A program made the translations under genes and the position numbers. Shown piece after piece: positions 44,401 to 52,732 of a stretch of 64,000 nt of DNA. The DNA comes from Roseiarcus sp036513315. Lineage in GTDB: Bacteria > Pseudomonadota > Alphaproteobacteria > Rhizobiales > Beijerinckiaceae. Location: positions 1-64,000 of the forward strand of contig DATBZF010000112.1 of the NCBI GenBank assembly GCA_036513315.1, read 5' to 3'. How positions within the stretch are numbered: the first letter of the stretch is position 1; the number at the start of each line of letters is the position of its first letter. The notes beneath the pieces were generated by a model, which had not been told where the DNA came from, made no database searches, and saw nothing but the letters and a program-made list of their open reading frames with translations.

Positions 44401-45522
44401 ATGTCTTCACTTCTCACAAACGCTTCGGCTCTCACGGCGCTGCAAGCGCTCAATATGACGCAGCAGGATCTGGCGACGACGCAGAACCAGATTTCGACCG
44501 GCCTGAAAGTCGCCAATGCTTCCGACAACGCCGCCTATTGGTCGATCGCCCAGAGTCTGGAGTCGGTCACGGGCGTTATTGGCGCGGTCAACGATTCGAT
44601 CGCCCAGAGCCAGTCGATCATCGGCGCCGCGACGGCGGCGATCAACAACGTCATCACCACCATCCATGCGATGCAGACCGCGCTTACCGAGGCCGAATCC
44701 CCCAGCGCCGATATCGCCACCATCAACACCACCCTCGCCTCGCTCGGCCAGGAGTTGACCTCGACGGTGAACGGCGCCTCGTATAGCGGCGTAAACCTGC
44801 TCGACGGCAGCCAGACCACGCTCAACTTCATCGCCGGCTACAATGTCAGCAGCACCGGCGTCGCCAGCTTCAACAACGTCACGCTGGCGGCGCAGGCCCT
44901 GACCGGAACTGGCGGCACGTCGTCGACGACCGTCGGACCCGATATCACCGACACCAATACGATCACCAACATCGCCGCCCTCGTCGCCAACACCTATACC
45001 GCCAGCTATGGCGTCGATGCGATCACCACGACCGCCGATTCCACCACCGTCTCCTCGGTGAGCCTGTCGGGCGTGACGACCACCACCACCTACAGCGGCC
45101 TCGACGTCAACGGCAATGCAACGACGATCGCCCTGGCGGGCTCGGGCGGCGGTTCGCTCAGCGTCTCGGTCGTCACGACGCCGCCCGCCGGCTTGTTCAC
45201 GCAAGGTGCGGACGATCTGACCGCCCTAACGACGAGCGCGGCCACAGCGGCGGCGCAGATTACCGCCGTCAACGCTGCGTTGACAGCAGTGACGAGCTAT
45301 TCCTCGATCCTCGGCTCGGTCTCCAACACGCTCGCCAATGCCGCGACCTTCAACACTGACCTGTCGGACAATTACACCACCGGCACCGGCGCCCTCGTCG
45401 ACGCTGACATGAACCAGGCTTCGACCCGCCTGCAGGCTCTGCAGACGCAGCAGCAACTCGGCGTTCAGTCGCTGTCGATCGCCAACCAGAGCAGCCAACT
45501 TATCCTCAAGCTGTTCCAGTAA
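44401..45522 (+). CDS. fliC: Flagellin
   Basis: A 373-residue flagellar filament protein. The N-terminal D0/D1 helix region reads SSLLTNASALTALQALN, TQNQISTGLKVANASDN and AAYWSIAQSLES; the C-terminal D0 is LGVQSLSIANQSSQLILKLF. The centre is Thr/Ser/Gly/Ala rich with no Cys, the variable exposed part. No other flagellar gene is in the window, so it is an isolated copy. AGGAAA precedes the ATG. The 438 bases upstream contain a 12-base palindrome GCGAAGCTTCGC at 44264-44275 but no gene. Confidence 0.93.
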   Translation: MSSLLTNASALTALQALNMTQQDLATTQNQISTGLKVANASDNAAYWSIAQSLESVTGVIGAVNDSIAQSQSIIGAATAAINNVITTIHAMQTALTEAESPSADIATINTTLASLGQELTSTVNGASYSGVNLLDGSQTTLNFIAGYNVSSTGVASFNNVTLAAQALTGTGGTSSTTVGPDITDTNTITNIAALVANTYTASYGVDAITTTADSTTVSSVSLSGVTTTTTYSGLDVNGNATTIALAGSGGGSLSVSVVTTPPAGLFTQGADDLTALTTSAATAAAQITAVNAALTAVTSYSSILGSVSNTLANAATFNTDLSDNYTTGTGALVDADMNQASTRLQALQTQQQLGVQSLSIANQSSQLILKLFQ

Positions 45523-45774
45523 TCCGCCAGGGCAAGGCAATAGGCGTGATGTTTCGCGAAAAGCGCCCGGCAGAGTGACATCTACGGCCGCCTATATCCG
45601 GGCGATATTTCAAGGCGCGCCAGACCCGCCCCCACCCCAAAGAAAACCGCGATCGGCGTATCGACGAGATACGCCGCGCGAGAAACTCCGCTGCGAACGG
45701 ACTTCCCGCCCCTCCGCAACAAGAAATCGGGGCGACCGAAATCGTCATAATATGTGCTAAGCTGTTGTCATGAT
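45523..45774. other. Gap between flagellin and tRNA-Lys
   Basis: About 250 bases with no protein gene or clear terminator I can support. The flagellin and the tRNA face each other across it. No repeats were noticed. Confidence 0.4.
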
Positions 45775-45850
45775 TGGTGAGCGCGGTGGGACTCGAACCC
45801 ACGACCCTCTGATTAAAAGTCAGATGCTCTACCGATTGAGCTACGCGCTC
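45775..45850 (-). tRNA. tRNA-Lys (anticodon UUU)
   Basis: A 76-base cloverleaf on the minus strand: acceptor GAGCGCG pairs with CGCGCTC, anticodon arm CTGACTTTTAATCAG with anticodon TTT, T-arm GTGGGTTCGAGTCCCAC, discriminator A and an encoded CCA at 45775-45777. It reads AAA and AAG. Confidence 0.97.
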
Positions 45851-45944
45851 CCCTCACGGGATGGGCAGTGCCTATAGATTCGCCCGTCAAGGGTCAATAG
45901 AAGGCGCGATCGCGAAGGACGCGCGAATGGCTTCGGAGCCGCCT

Positions 45945-46916
45945 TCAACGGGCAAGCCGCGCGGCTTTGAGCCGGGCGAAATCGTCGCCCGCGTGATGCG
46001 ACGAGCGGGTCAGCGGCGAGGACGACACCAGCAGGAAACCTTTTGCCGCGCCGATGGTGGCGTAAGAGGAAAATTCGTCTGGCGTCACGAAGCTGACGAC
46101 CTGGTGATGCTTTCGCGTCGGCTGCAAATATTGGCCGATGGTCAGAAAATCGACGTCGGCCGAGCGCAGATCGTCCATCACTTGCAGCACTTCGTGGCGC
46201 TCCTCGCCCAGCCCGACCATGATGCCCGATTTGGTGAACATCGTCGGATCCATCTCCTTGGCGCGCTGCAGCAGGCGGATCGAATGGAAATAGCGGGCGC
46301 CGGGGCGCACCGTCAGGTATTTCGAGGGGACTGTCTCGAGATTATGGTTGAAGACGTCGGGCCGGGCGGCGATCACCTCCTCCAGCGCACCGTCTTTGCG
46401 CAGGAAATCCGGGGTCAGCACCTCGATCGTCGTCGCCGGCGAAACGGCGCGAATGGCGCGAATCGTGCTGGCGAAATGTCCAGCGCCGCCGTCGCTCAAA
46501 TCGTCGCGGTCGACCGAGGTCACCACGACATGGGCAAGGCCGAGCTTGGCGACCGCGTCGGCGACCCGTTCCGGCTCGCCCGCCTCCAGCGCTTGCGGCA
46601 GCCCGGTGCGCACATTGCAGAAGGCGCAGGCCCTCGTGCAGGTATCGCCCATGATCATGAAGGTCGCATGCTTCTTCTCCCAGCACTCGCCGATATTGGG
46701 ACAGCCCGCTTCCTCGCAGACGGTGACGAGCCCGTGCTGCCGCACGATCCTCTGGGTTTCAGCGAATTTTTCGGAACCTGGCGCCTTGACCCGTATCCAG
46801 GAGGGCTTTCGGGCGATTGGCTGGTCGGGCCGATGCGCCTTTTCAGGATGGCGCACCCGCTCGACCTCCCCGACTTTGCGGGGGTCATTGTTCAAAAGAT
46901 CAAGGACGACGGTCAT
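45945..46916 (-). CDS. lipA: Lipoyl synthase
   Basis: A 323-residue radical-SAM enzyme inserting two sulfurs into octanoyl groups to form lipoate on dehydrogenase complexes. It has the auxiliary cluster motif CEEAGCPNIGEC, the radical-SAM motif CTRACAFCNV, VVVTSVDRDDLSDGGA and the C-terminal LVSSSPLTRSSHHA containing the auxiliary-cluster Ser. Length is normal. In many rhizobia lipA sits beside the Coq10 and cinA genes; here those are about 41 kb away. Confidence 0.97.
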   Translation of the reverse strand: MTVVLDLLNNDPRKVGEVERVRHPEKAHRPDQPIARKPSWIRVKAPGSEKFAETQRIVRQHGLVTVCEEAGCPNIGECWEKKHATFMIMGDTCTRACAFCNVRTGLPQALEAGEPERVADAVAKLGLAHVVVTSVDRDDLSDGGAGHFASTIRAIRAVSPATTIEVLTPDFLRKDGALEEVIAARPDVFNHNLETVPSKYLTVRPGARYFHSIRLLQRAKEMDPTMFTKSGIMVGLGEERHEVLQVMDDLRSADVDFLTIGQYLQPTRKHHQVVSFVTPDEFSSYATIGAAKGFLLVSSSPLTRSSHHAGDDFARLKAARLAR

Positions 46917-46947
46917 CAGGCCCCTCTGCGCAAATTCGGCCGCATCG

Positions 46948-47244
46948 CTATTGCTGCGGATAGACGCTTCGGCCGTGGATCAATTGCCACACGAGCAGGA
47001 CGACGATCGAGCCGATCAGCGCCGCGATGAAATGTTTACCCGAGCCGGCAACCGCGTAATGCAGGAAGTTATCCGCCACATAAGACCCGATCCACGAACC
47101 GACAATGCCGATCAGGATATTCGTTAAAATCCCGTGGCGGATCCCCAAAATCATGCCTGCGATCCAGCCAGCGAGCCCGCCAATGATGATCAGCGAAAAG
47201 AAGCCGACATCCGGGGTTCCCAATACACCTAGCGGTTGATCCAT
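46948..47244 (-). CDS. GlsB/YeaQ/YmgE-family membrane protein
   Basis: A 98-residue protein with three predicted helices and the glycine pattern of the transglycosylase-associated-protein family: FFSLIIIGGLAGWIAGMILG, ILTNILIGIVGSWIGSYVA and HFIAALIGSIVVLLVWQLIHG. Function is unproven; members are often stress-induced. The ATG at 47244 follows GGGGGACAG; the longer frame adds an unlikely leader. It lies just upstream of lipA on the same strand. Confidence 0.85.
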   Translation of the reverse strand: MDQPLGVLGTPDVGFFSLIIIGGLAGWIAGMILGIRHGILTNILIGIVGSWIGSYVADNFLHYAVAGSGKHFIAALIGSIVVLLVWQLIHGRSVYPQQ

Positions 47245-47346
47245 GACTGTCCCCCAATGTGGTTGGCGCCCTGACGGATGCAAAGCGCGCGGTTTGGCCG
47301 TTTCAATATTTCAGACTTCCCCGCGGCGGGAAAGCGACGATACGCC

Positions 47347-48639
47347 TCATGAACGCGCCAGAGCCGCGATGTAAAAGCCGTCGGTCGCCGTTTTCAGCGG
47401 GCTCAGTCGCAAGCCGGCGCCTAATCTCGACGCTTGCGCGATGAGGTCCGGCAGATTCGCCGAACGCGCCAGATGCGCGGCGGCGACGGGAAGAAAATCG
47501 GCGTGATCGCCAAGGAAAGCCTCGATCTGATCCTCGTTCTCGGCGCGCAGCACCGAGCAGGTGACATAGACCAGCCGCCCACCGGGCTTAACGAATTGGG
47601 CAGCTTGCTGAAGCGTTTCCCTCTGGTTTTTAATGCGTTGTTCGAGCGCTCCGGGACGCATGCGCCATTTGGCGTCGGGATTGCGGCGCCATGAGCCTGA
47701 GCCGCTGCAGGGCGCATCGACAAAGACGAGGTCGCAGCGCGCCGCCAGATCGCTCAATATGTCGCGTGGGCCCTTGGGCGCACGCACTTGCACGTTGCGC
47801 GCGCCGGCCCGTTCAAGACGGTCGAAAATCGGCATCAGACGACGCCCATCCGAATCGGTAGCGTAAATCTGTCCCTGATTGTTCATCATCGCGGCAAGCG
47901 CGAGGCTCTTGCCGCCTGCCCCCGCACAGAGATCCAGGACCTGCGCGCCGGGTTTGGCGCCGGAGAGCAGCGCCGCCAGTTGGGAGCCTTCGTCCTGCAC
48001 CTCCACCAGCCCTTTGGCATAGGCTGGCTCGGCGGCAAGCGCTGGCCCCCTGCCCTCGGAGCTGATCGCGATGCGCAGACCGATCGGCGAAAACGGCGTC
48101 GCGCCAGGCTGGAGATGGGCGAGCGAGGCCAGCGCCTTGTCGCGGTCTCCCTTCAGTGTGTTGACCCGCAAATCAACCGGGGCGCGCTCGGCCAGCGCCC
48201 GGCCTTCGTCGGCGGCCTGCGCGCCAAAGGTCGCCTCAAAGGCGGCGCCAAGCCATTCGGGGTAGTCGCCCCGCACATGGGGTGGCGCGTCGTCGAGCGC
48301 GCCATTGGCGAGCCGGTCCTGTTCTGACGCGCTCAATGGCGGCGGCGCATGGCCCTCGCCACTGAACAAACGTGCGATTTCGTCGAATGAAAGACCCCGC
48401 AATTGCCTAAGCGCGCCGATCACGCCGGCTCGGGCGCCCGCCTCGCCCATGATCCAGGCGGAAGAGGCTTTGCGGCGCAACGCATCGTAGATGAGGCCGG
48501 CGATGGCGGAACGGTCGCCGGACCCGGCAAAGCGATGCGCGATCCCCCAGTCTTTTATCGATTCGGCGGCCGGCCGGCGCTTTTCCTCGATGTCGGTGAG
48601 AATTTCTATGGCGGCGGCGACACGCGCGGCGGGAATCAT
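47347..48639 (-). CDS. rsmB: 16S rRNA m5C967 methyltransferase RsmB
   Basis: A 430-residue SAM-dependent RNA cytosine methyltransferase. The N-terminal NusB-like helical domain begins IPAARVAAAIEILTDIE; the catalytic domain has motif I VLDLCAGAGGKSLALAA, motif IV VFVDAPCSGSGSWRRNPDAKW and motif VI VYVTCSVLRAENE with the two cysteines. The ATG at 48639 fits the family N-terminus; a longer frame to 48738 is unsupported. RsmB versus a close paralogue is judged by the NusB domain. Confidence 0.88.
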   Translation of the reverse strand: MIPAARVAAAIEILTDIEEKRRPAAESIKDWGIAHRFAGSGDRSAIAGLIYDALRRKASSAWIMGEAGARAGVIGALRQLRGLSFDEIARLFSGEGHAPPPLSASEQDRLANGALDDAPPHVRGDYPEWLGAAFEATFGAQAADEGRALAERAPVDLRVNTLKGDRDKALASLAHLQPGATPFSPIGLRIAISSEGRGPALAAEPAYAKGLVEVQDEGSQLAALLSGAKPGAQVLDLCAGAGGKSLALAAMMNNQGQIYATDSDGRRLMPIFDRLERAGARNVQVRAPKGPRDILSDLAARCDLVFVDAPCSGSGSWRRNPDAKWRMRPGALEQRIKNQRETLQQAAQFVKPGGRLVYVTCSVLRAENEDQIEAFLGDHADFLPVAAAHLARSANLPDLIAQASRLGAGLRLSPLKTATDGFYIAALARS

Positions 48640-48750
48640 TGTCCAGCCGTCGAGAAAAGTCGCGAAACGGCGCCAAACCGCCATGATTGACGTGATAGGG
48701 AGCGTCGTGCGCCACAAAGGCAAAGCATCAATTCGCAATCTGGAGTCATC

Positions 48751-48906
48751 ATGTCCACTTTCGTCCGATCCCTCGTCGCCCTTGGCCTGGCGCTATCGCT
48801 GGCTGCTTGCGCGCCCCCGCCGCCCCCACCGCAGGCCGATTTGACTCCCCCGCCCCATAAGAAGCTCGACGCCAAGACGCAGCTTGAGACAGGCCACACC
48901 TATTAA
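48751..48906 (+). CDS. Small lipoprotein (51 residues)
   Basis: A short gene found by reading the plus strand. It encodes a signal peptide FVRSLVALGLALSLAAC with a lipobox cysteine at residue 18, followed by APPPPPPQADLTPPPHKK and a charged tail to GHTY. GGAG lies seven bases before the ATG. Only about 33 residues would remain after processing, mostly proline and charged, like small entericidin-type or linker lipoproteins. No family recognised. It is divergent from rsmB. Confidence 0.7.
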   Translation: MSTFVRSLVALGLALSLAACAPPPPPPQADLTPPPHKKLDAKTQLETGHTY

Positions 48907-49110
48907 GGGACCCGCATAAGCAGAGCATGATGCGGCGCGACAAAGCGCGTCGTCATCTGCACGATCGCCGCCCGACGTTTCGCCGCCCCGCGCGCGAAAC
49001 GTCGAGCGGCTTCTAGACCGGATGTATCTGGAAAGCACGCTATTTCGATTCCCGCCGGATTGGCGCAATGGGCCAATCGCAATGGTCGACGGCGTCGCCA
49101 GGAAATTCGA

Positions 49111-49833
49111 TTACTTCGTCGCTGCGGCGAGAAACGCACGCCTCGCGTAAGGCATTGGCAGCCCGCGCGGGCCGAACAAATCGCGCTCGAGAAAAAACCC
49201 CGTCAGGCGGAAAGCATCGGCAAGCTCGCCCGCCGTCGGGGACGTCTGTGCGTCGTCGATACGAAGAAACGCCGGCAGAGCCAACAATCTGTCGCGCCAC
49301 GGCGCCCCGGCTGTGGCGCTGATGGCGCGGCCCGATTTGGGCGACACATAGATCAAGTCTTCGCGCGAGCCTGAGGCCGCGCAGCGCTCCAGATCGAGCT
49401 GAAAGCCGCATTCGGCGAGCATTTGCAATTCGAATCGCGCGATCAGGGTCGGGGCCACGTCGGCAAGGTCGAGATGATCGGCGATGATCTCCAGCGCTTC
49501 GTGCAGGGATTCGTGGGGATCGCGCTCGGGCAGCAGTCGCAACAGGGCGCCGAGGTAGCTGACGCCGGCAAGCGCCAGGCCGCTGGCGATCAGTCGCCCT
49601 GCCCGCAGATTCAGGGGCTCGATCGCGTAAGAGCCGAGATGTTCGTCAAGTCTGGCGCGCCAGACCAGCCCGAGCGAATTGCCGGGCTGCAACAGGCTTT
49701 GGAGGCGAGCCGAACGCCCGCCGCGCACGAGCCCCAGGTGCCGGCCATGCGCCTTCGTCAACGCCTCAATGATTGCGGAGGTCTCGCCATGCCGCTTGAC
49801 GCCGATGACGAGCCCTTCGTCGCACCATTCCAA
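49111..49833 (-). CDS. recO: DNA repair protein RecO
   Basis: A 240-residue recombination mediator that helps RecR load RecA on gaps. The N-terminal OB-fold shows DEGLVIGVKRHGETSAIIEALT and LGLVRGGRSARLQSLLQPGN; the C-terminal helical domain has RFELQMLAECGFQLDLERC. The zinc cysteines are partly replaced, as in other alphaproteobacteria. It closes the lepB-rnc-era-recO unit, 38 bases after era. Confidence 0.95.
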   Translation of the reverse strand: MEWCDEGLVIGVKRHGETSAIIEALTKAHGRHLGLVRGGRSARLQSLLQPGNSLGLVWRARLDEHLGSYAIEPLNLRAGRLIASGLALAGVSYLGALLRLLPERDPHESLHEALEIIADHLDLADVAPTLIARFELQMLAECGFQLDLERCAASGSREDLIYVSPKSGRAISATAGAPWRDRLLALPAFLRIDDAQTSPTAGELADAFRLTGFFLERDLFGPRGLPMPYARRAFLAAATK

Positions 49834-49871
49834 AAGTCAGGCTCCTTCATTGCAAGCCAGATCGCGCCCGT

Positions 49872-50828
49872 TCAACTCTTGGGAAACTCCAGCCCCATCG
49901 CGCGGTAGCGTTCGGGATCGTCCTGCCAATTGGCGCGCACTTTGACGAACAGAAAAAGATGAACCGGTCCGTCATTGGCCTCGGCAATTTCTTTCCGCGC
50001 CGCCGTGCCGATCGACTTGATGGTGCGGCCGCCCTCGCCGATCACGATCTTCTTGTGGCTTTCGCGCGAGACGAAAATCGTTTGTTCGATGCGCGCCGAG
50101 CCGTCAGGCAGTTCCTTCCAACTGTCTGTCTCGACCGTCGCCTGATACGGCAATTCGTCATGCAGGCGTTCGAACAGTTTTTCACGCGTAATTTCGGCGG
50201 CGAGCGCGCGAATGGGCGCATCGGTGATCTGGTCTTCGGGATAGAGCCAGGGACCCGGCGCCATCATGCGGCCAAGGCGCTCGCGCAATTGATCGAGGCC
50301 ATCGCCGGTGGCGGCGCTGATCATGAATGTCTCTTCGAGTTTGAGCGCTAAATTCAGTCTTTCGGCGAGCGACAGCAAAGCCGGACGGTCCACCAGGTCG
50401 ATCTTGTTCAGCACCAGGACCTTGCGGGCCTTGCTCTCGCTCAGAGCCTTTAAAATCGTTTCGGTCTGCTCGCTCAGCCCAGGGCGCGCGTCCGGAGAGC
50501 CGGCCGTGCGATCGCTCTTTCCCGATCCGCCGAGCTCCTGCCGGGCGTCGATCAACAACGCTAGCACGTCGGCGTCCGCCGCCGCGCCCCAGGCCGATGC
50601 GGCCATCGCGCGATCGAGCCGGCGCTTGGGCGCAAAAAGACCGGGCGTGTCGACGAAGATAATCTGCGCCGCGCCCTCGATCACAATGCCGCGCACCGTC
50701 GTGCGCGTCGTTTGCGCCTTGCGCGAAACGACCGATACTTTGGAGCCGACCAGTGCGTTGATCAAAGTCGACTTGCCGGCGTTCGGCGCCCCGATCAAGG
50801 CGACGAAGCCGCAGGATGTGTCGGTCAT
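49872..50828 (-). CDS. era: GTPase Era
   Basis: A 318-residue GTPase that binds the 3' end of 16S rRNA and assists 30S assembly. It has the P-loop VALIGAPNAGKSTLINAL, G2 TTRTTVRG, G3 VDTPGLF, G4 LNKIDLV and a C-terminal KH domain with HKKIVIGEGGRTIKSIG. A Gly/Ser/Asp-rich insertion (about residues 95-120) precedes G4, longer than in E. coli. It overlaps the rnc stop by four bases (ATGA). Confidence 0.97.
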   Translation of the reverse strand: MTDTSCGFVALIGAPNAGKSTLINALVGSKVSVVSRKAQTTRTTVRGIVIEGAAQIIFVDTPGLFAPKRRLDRAMAASAWGAAADADVLALLIDARQELGGSGKSDRTAGSPDARPGLSEQTETILKALSESKARKVLVLNKIDLVDRPALLSLAERLNLALKLEETFMISAATGDGLDQLRERLGRMMAPGPWLYPEDQITDAPIRALAAEITREKLFERLHDELPYQATVETDSWKELPDGSARIEQTIFVSRESHKKIVIGEGGRTIKSIGTAARKEIAEANDGPVHLFLFVKVRANWQDDPERYRAMGLEFPKS

Positions 50829-51535
50829 GAATTTTCCATTCCAGCCTGACGCGCCATGAAAGCCCGCGCCGCCGCCTGTTCGGCGCCGCGTTTGGAAGAC
50901 GCCGAACCATGGGCCGGCTCAAAGCCTTCCAGCGAAACCTGAATAGTGAACTGGGGTGCGTGAGGCGGGCCGGAGCGGTCGATTTCGACATAGCTCGGCG
51001 CCGCAAGGGCGCGGGCCTGCGCCCATTCCTGCATCGCCGTCTTGGCGTCGCGTTCGGGCTCTTCCACCGCATCCATGCGGGCGCGCCACGCTTGGGCGAT
51101 CACCTTGCGCGCCGCCTCGAAGCCCGCTTCGACAAATACCGCCCCGATCAGGGATTCAGCGATATCGGCGAGGATCGCCGCCTTCTTGCGCCCGCCTGCC
51201 TGCGCCTCGCCAAGACCGAGCACGACATGGGGGCCGACCTCCCATTCCTTGGCGACTTCCGCACAGGTTTCACGCCGCACCAAAGCCGCCAGTCGCATCG
51301 ACAATTCGCCTTCGCTGGCTTGCGGAAAGGCCTCATAGAGCATTTCCGCCACCACCAATCCGAGAACGCGATCGCCAAGAAACTCCAGGCGCTGATAGGA
51401 ATCGAGCCGCCCCTGCCCGCCTGTGGCCGGAGCGGACAGATGAGTGAGCGCGCGCGCGGCCAATTCGGAGTCGCGGAATTTATAGCCGAGCCTCGCCTCA
51501 AGATCGCCGAGCGCCGCCTTTTGCTTCCTGACCAT
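50825..51535 (-). CDS. rnc: Ribonuclease III
   Basis: A 236-residue double-strand-specific RNase for rRNA processing and RNA decay. The RNase III signature YQRLEFLGDRVLGLVVAEML and the acidic DIAESLIGAVFVEAG residues are present, followed by a dsRNA-binding domain with QFTIQVSLEG and SKRGAEQAAARAFM. The ATG at 51535, one base after the lepB stop codon, is used; the longer frame to 51613 would run into lepB. Confidence 0.96.
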   Translation of the reverse strand: MVRKQKAALGDLEARLGYKFRDSELAARALTHLSAPATGGQGRLDSYQRLEFLGDRVLGLVVAEMLYEAFPQASEGELSMRLAALVRRETCAEVAKEWEVGPHVVLGLGEAQAGGRKKAAILADIAESLIGAVFVEAGFEAARKVIAQAWRARMDAVEEPERDAKTAMQEWAQARALAAPSYVEIDRSGPPHAPQFTIQVSLEGFEPAHGSASSKRGAEQAAARAFMARQAGMENS

Positions 51536-51536
51536 C

Positions 51537-52355
51537 CTATCGGACCGATTGGAACAGGCGGTTCCAGCGAATAGTCCATGGCCAACCTGAATTGTCGTGG
51601 GTCGATTCTCCATTGTCGATCGAGAGAAAGATCAATTCGGCTCGGCCGATCAGATTATCGAAAGGCACGAATCCGACGCCTTCCTGCGCCGCTGCGAGGC
51701 GGGAATCGCTGGAATTGTCCCGGTTGTCGCCCATCATGAAATAATTGCCTGGGGGCACCTCGTAGACGCCGGTGTTGTCCCAATAGCCCTCGTCGCCGTC
51801 CATCTGGATGATCTCATGTTTGACGCCGCCCGGTAGCGTTTCCTCGTAGTGGGGAACGTCGACGGCGCGACCGAAATGGCCCAGCGTCGAATAGGGCGGC
51901 AGCGGCGTGCGTTCGACAATCGTCCCGTTGATATAGAGCCTGCCATGGATCAACTGGATCTTGTCGCCGGGCAATCCGATCAGCCGCTTGATATAGTCGG
52001 TTTTCCCGTCGCGCGGCAATTTGAACACGATGACGTCGCCGCGTTTGGGCTCGGACGCGAACAACCGGCCCGGCATGGCCTCAGGCGCGAGATCCAAAAA
52101 CGCAGGCAGCGAGAAATGTGAGAAGCCATAGGAATATTTCGACACGAACACGTAGTCGCCGACCAGCAAGGTCGGGATAAGCGAACTCGAGGGAATATTG
52201 AATGGCTGGAAAAGAAAGAGACGACCGAGAATGAAGATCAAAGCCGCTGCGATGACGAAAACGACAGGCCAATTGCCCTCTTTCGATTTCTTCGCCGCCG
52301 ATGTCTTGGCGGGAATGTCCACATCATCGCCGTTCAAACTCGCGCGCTCCGACAT
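51537..52355 (-). CDS. lepB: Signal peptidase I (copy A)
   Basis: A 272-residue membrane protease that removes Sec and Tat signal peptides. One N-terminal anchor (VVFVIAAALIFILGRLFLF), the Ser box FNIPSSSLIPTL, the Lys box DVIVFKLPRDGKTDYIKRL, and GNYFMMGDNRDNSSDSR are present. The usual SGSM reads SSSL, so the residue after the catalytic Ser is Leu. The ATG at 52355 is chosen because the same upstream AAAGGTTCGAT precedes the start of copy B. It begins the unit with rnc, era and recO. Confidence 0.95.
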   Translation of the reverse strand: MSERASLNGDDVDIPAKTSAAKKSKEGNWPVVFVIAAALIFILGRLFLFQPFNIPSSSLIPTLLVGDYVFVSKYSYGFSHFSLPAFLDLAPEAMPGRLFASEPKRGDVIVFKLPRDGKTDYIKRLIGLPGDKIQLIHGRLYINGTIVERTPLPPYSTLGHFGRAVDVPHYEETLPGGVKHEIIQMDGDEGYWDNTGVYEVPPGNYFMMGDNRDNSSDSRLAAAQEGVGFVPFDNLIGRAELIFLSIDNGESTHDNSGWPWTIRWNRLFQSVR

Positions 52356-52502
52356 AGGCAATCGAACCTTTCCATCCGCGACCGGCGTCTTGCCGGCAAT
52401 ATATCGCGCAGACTACCCCCAATCCTTATACGCCGCGCCAACAACGCGCCGAACCGGGATTTGATAAATGCCGGCGTTCGCGAACGGCCGCCAGGAAGCA
52501 GA

Positions 52503-52625
52503 GGGGGCCAAGGGCCGCCCCTGAATAGAATTGTCAGCCGACATGGCGTCAAGAACCCGCGGCGCTTTCACCACGCGCGGGTCTATCGCACCGGCTTGAA
52601 GAGGCGATTCCACGCCAGCGCCAAC
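52503..52625 (-). pseudogene. Tail of a third, dead lepB copy with a decayed terminator
   Basis: Read on the minus strand, 52625 to 52583 ends with the codons for WNRLFKPVR and TAG, matching WNRLFRPVR and WNRLFQSVR at the ends of the two intact lepB genes, with the same flanking bases. About 60 bases downstream (52503-52520) lies a mismatched version of the GGCGGCC hairpin that follows copy B. Upstream of 52625 similarity fades. It appears to be the remains of another tandem copy. Confidence 0.65.
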
Positions 52626-52682
52626 GATGCGCCAAATCGGCCTTCGACGCATATTCGCGTTCGCCAGCTTCCGACAACGAAA

Positions 52683-52706
52683 AGAGGCGGCACAAAGGCC
52701 GCCTCT
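52683..52706 (-). terminator. Intrinsic terminator after lepB copy B
   Basis: AGAGGCGGC (52683-52691) and GCCGCCTCT (52698-52706) form a perfect 9-bp stem with a six-base loop, followed on the minus strand by TTTTC. It starts 27 bases after the lepB stop, so it would separate copy B from copy A. Confidence 0.7.
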
Positions 52707-52732
52707 GATAAAAAGCTTCTTCGCGCAGGTAT

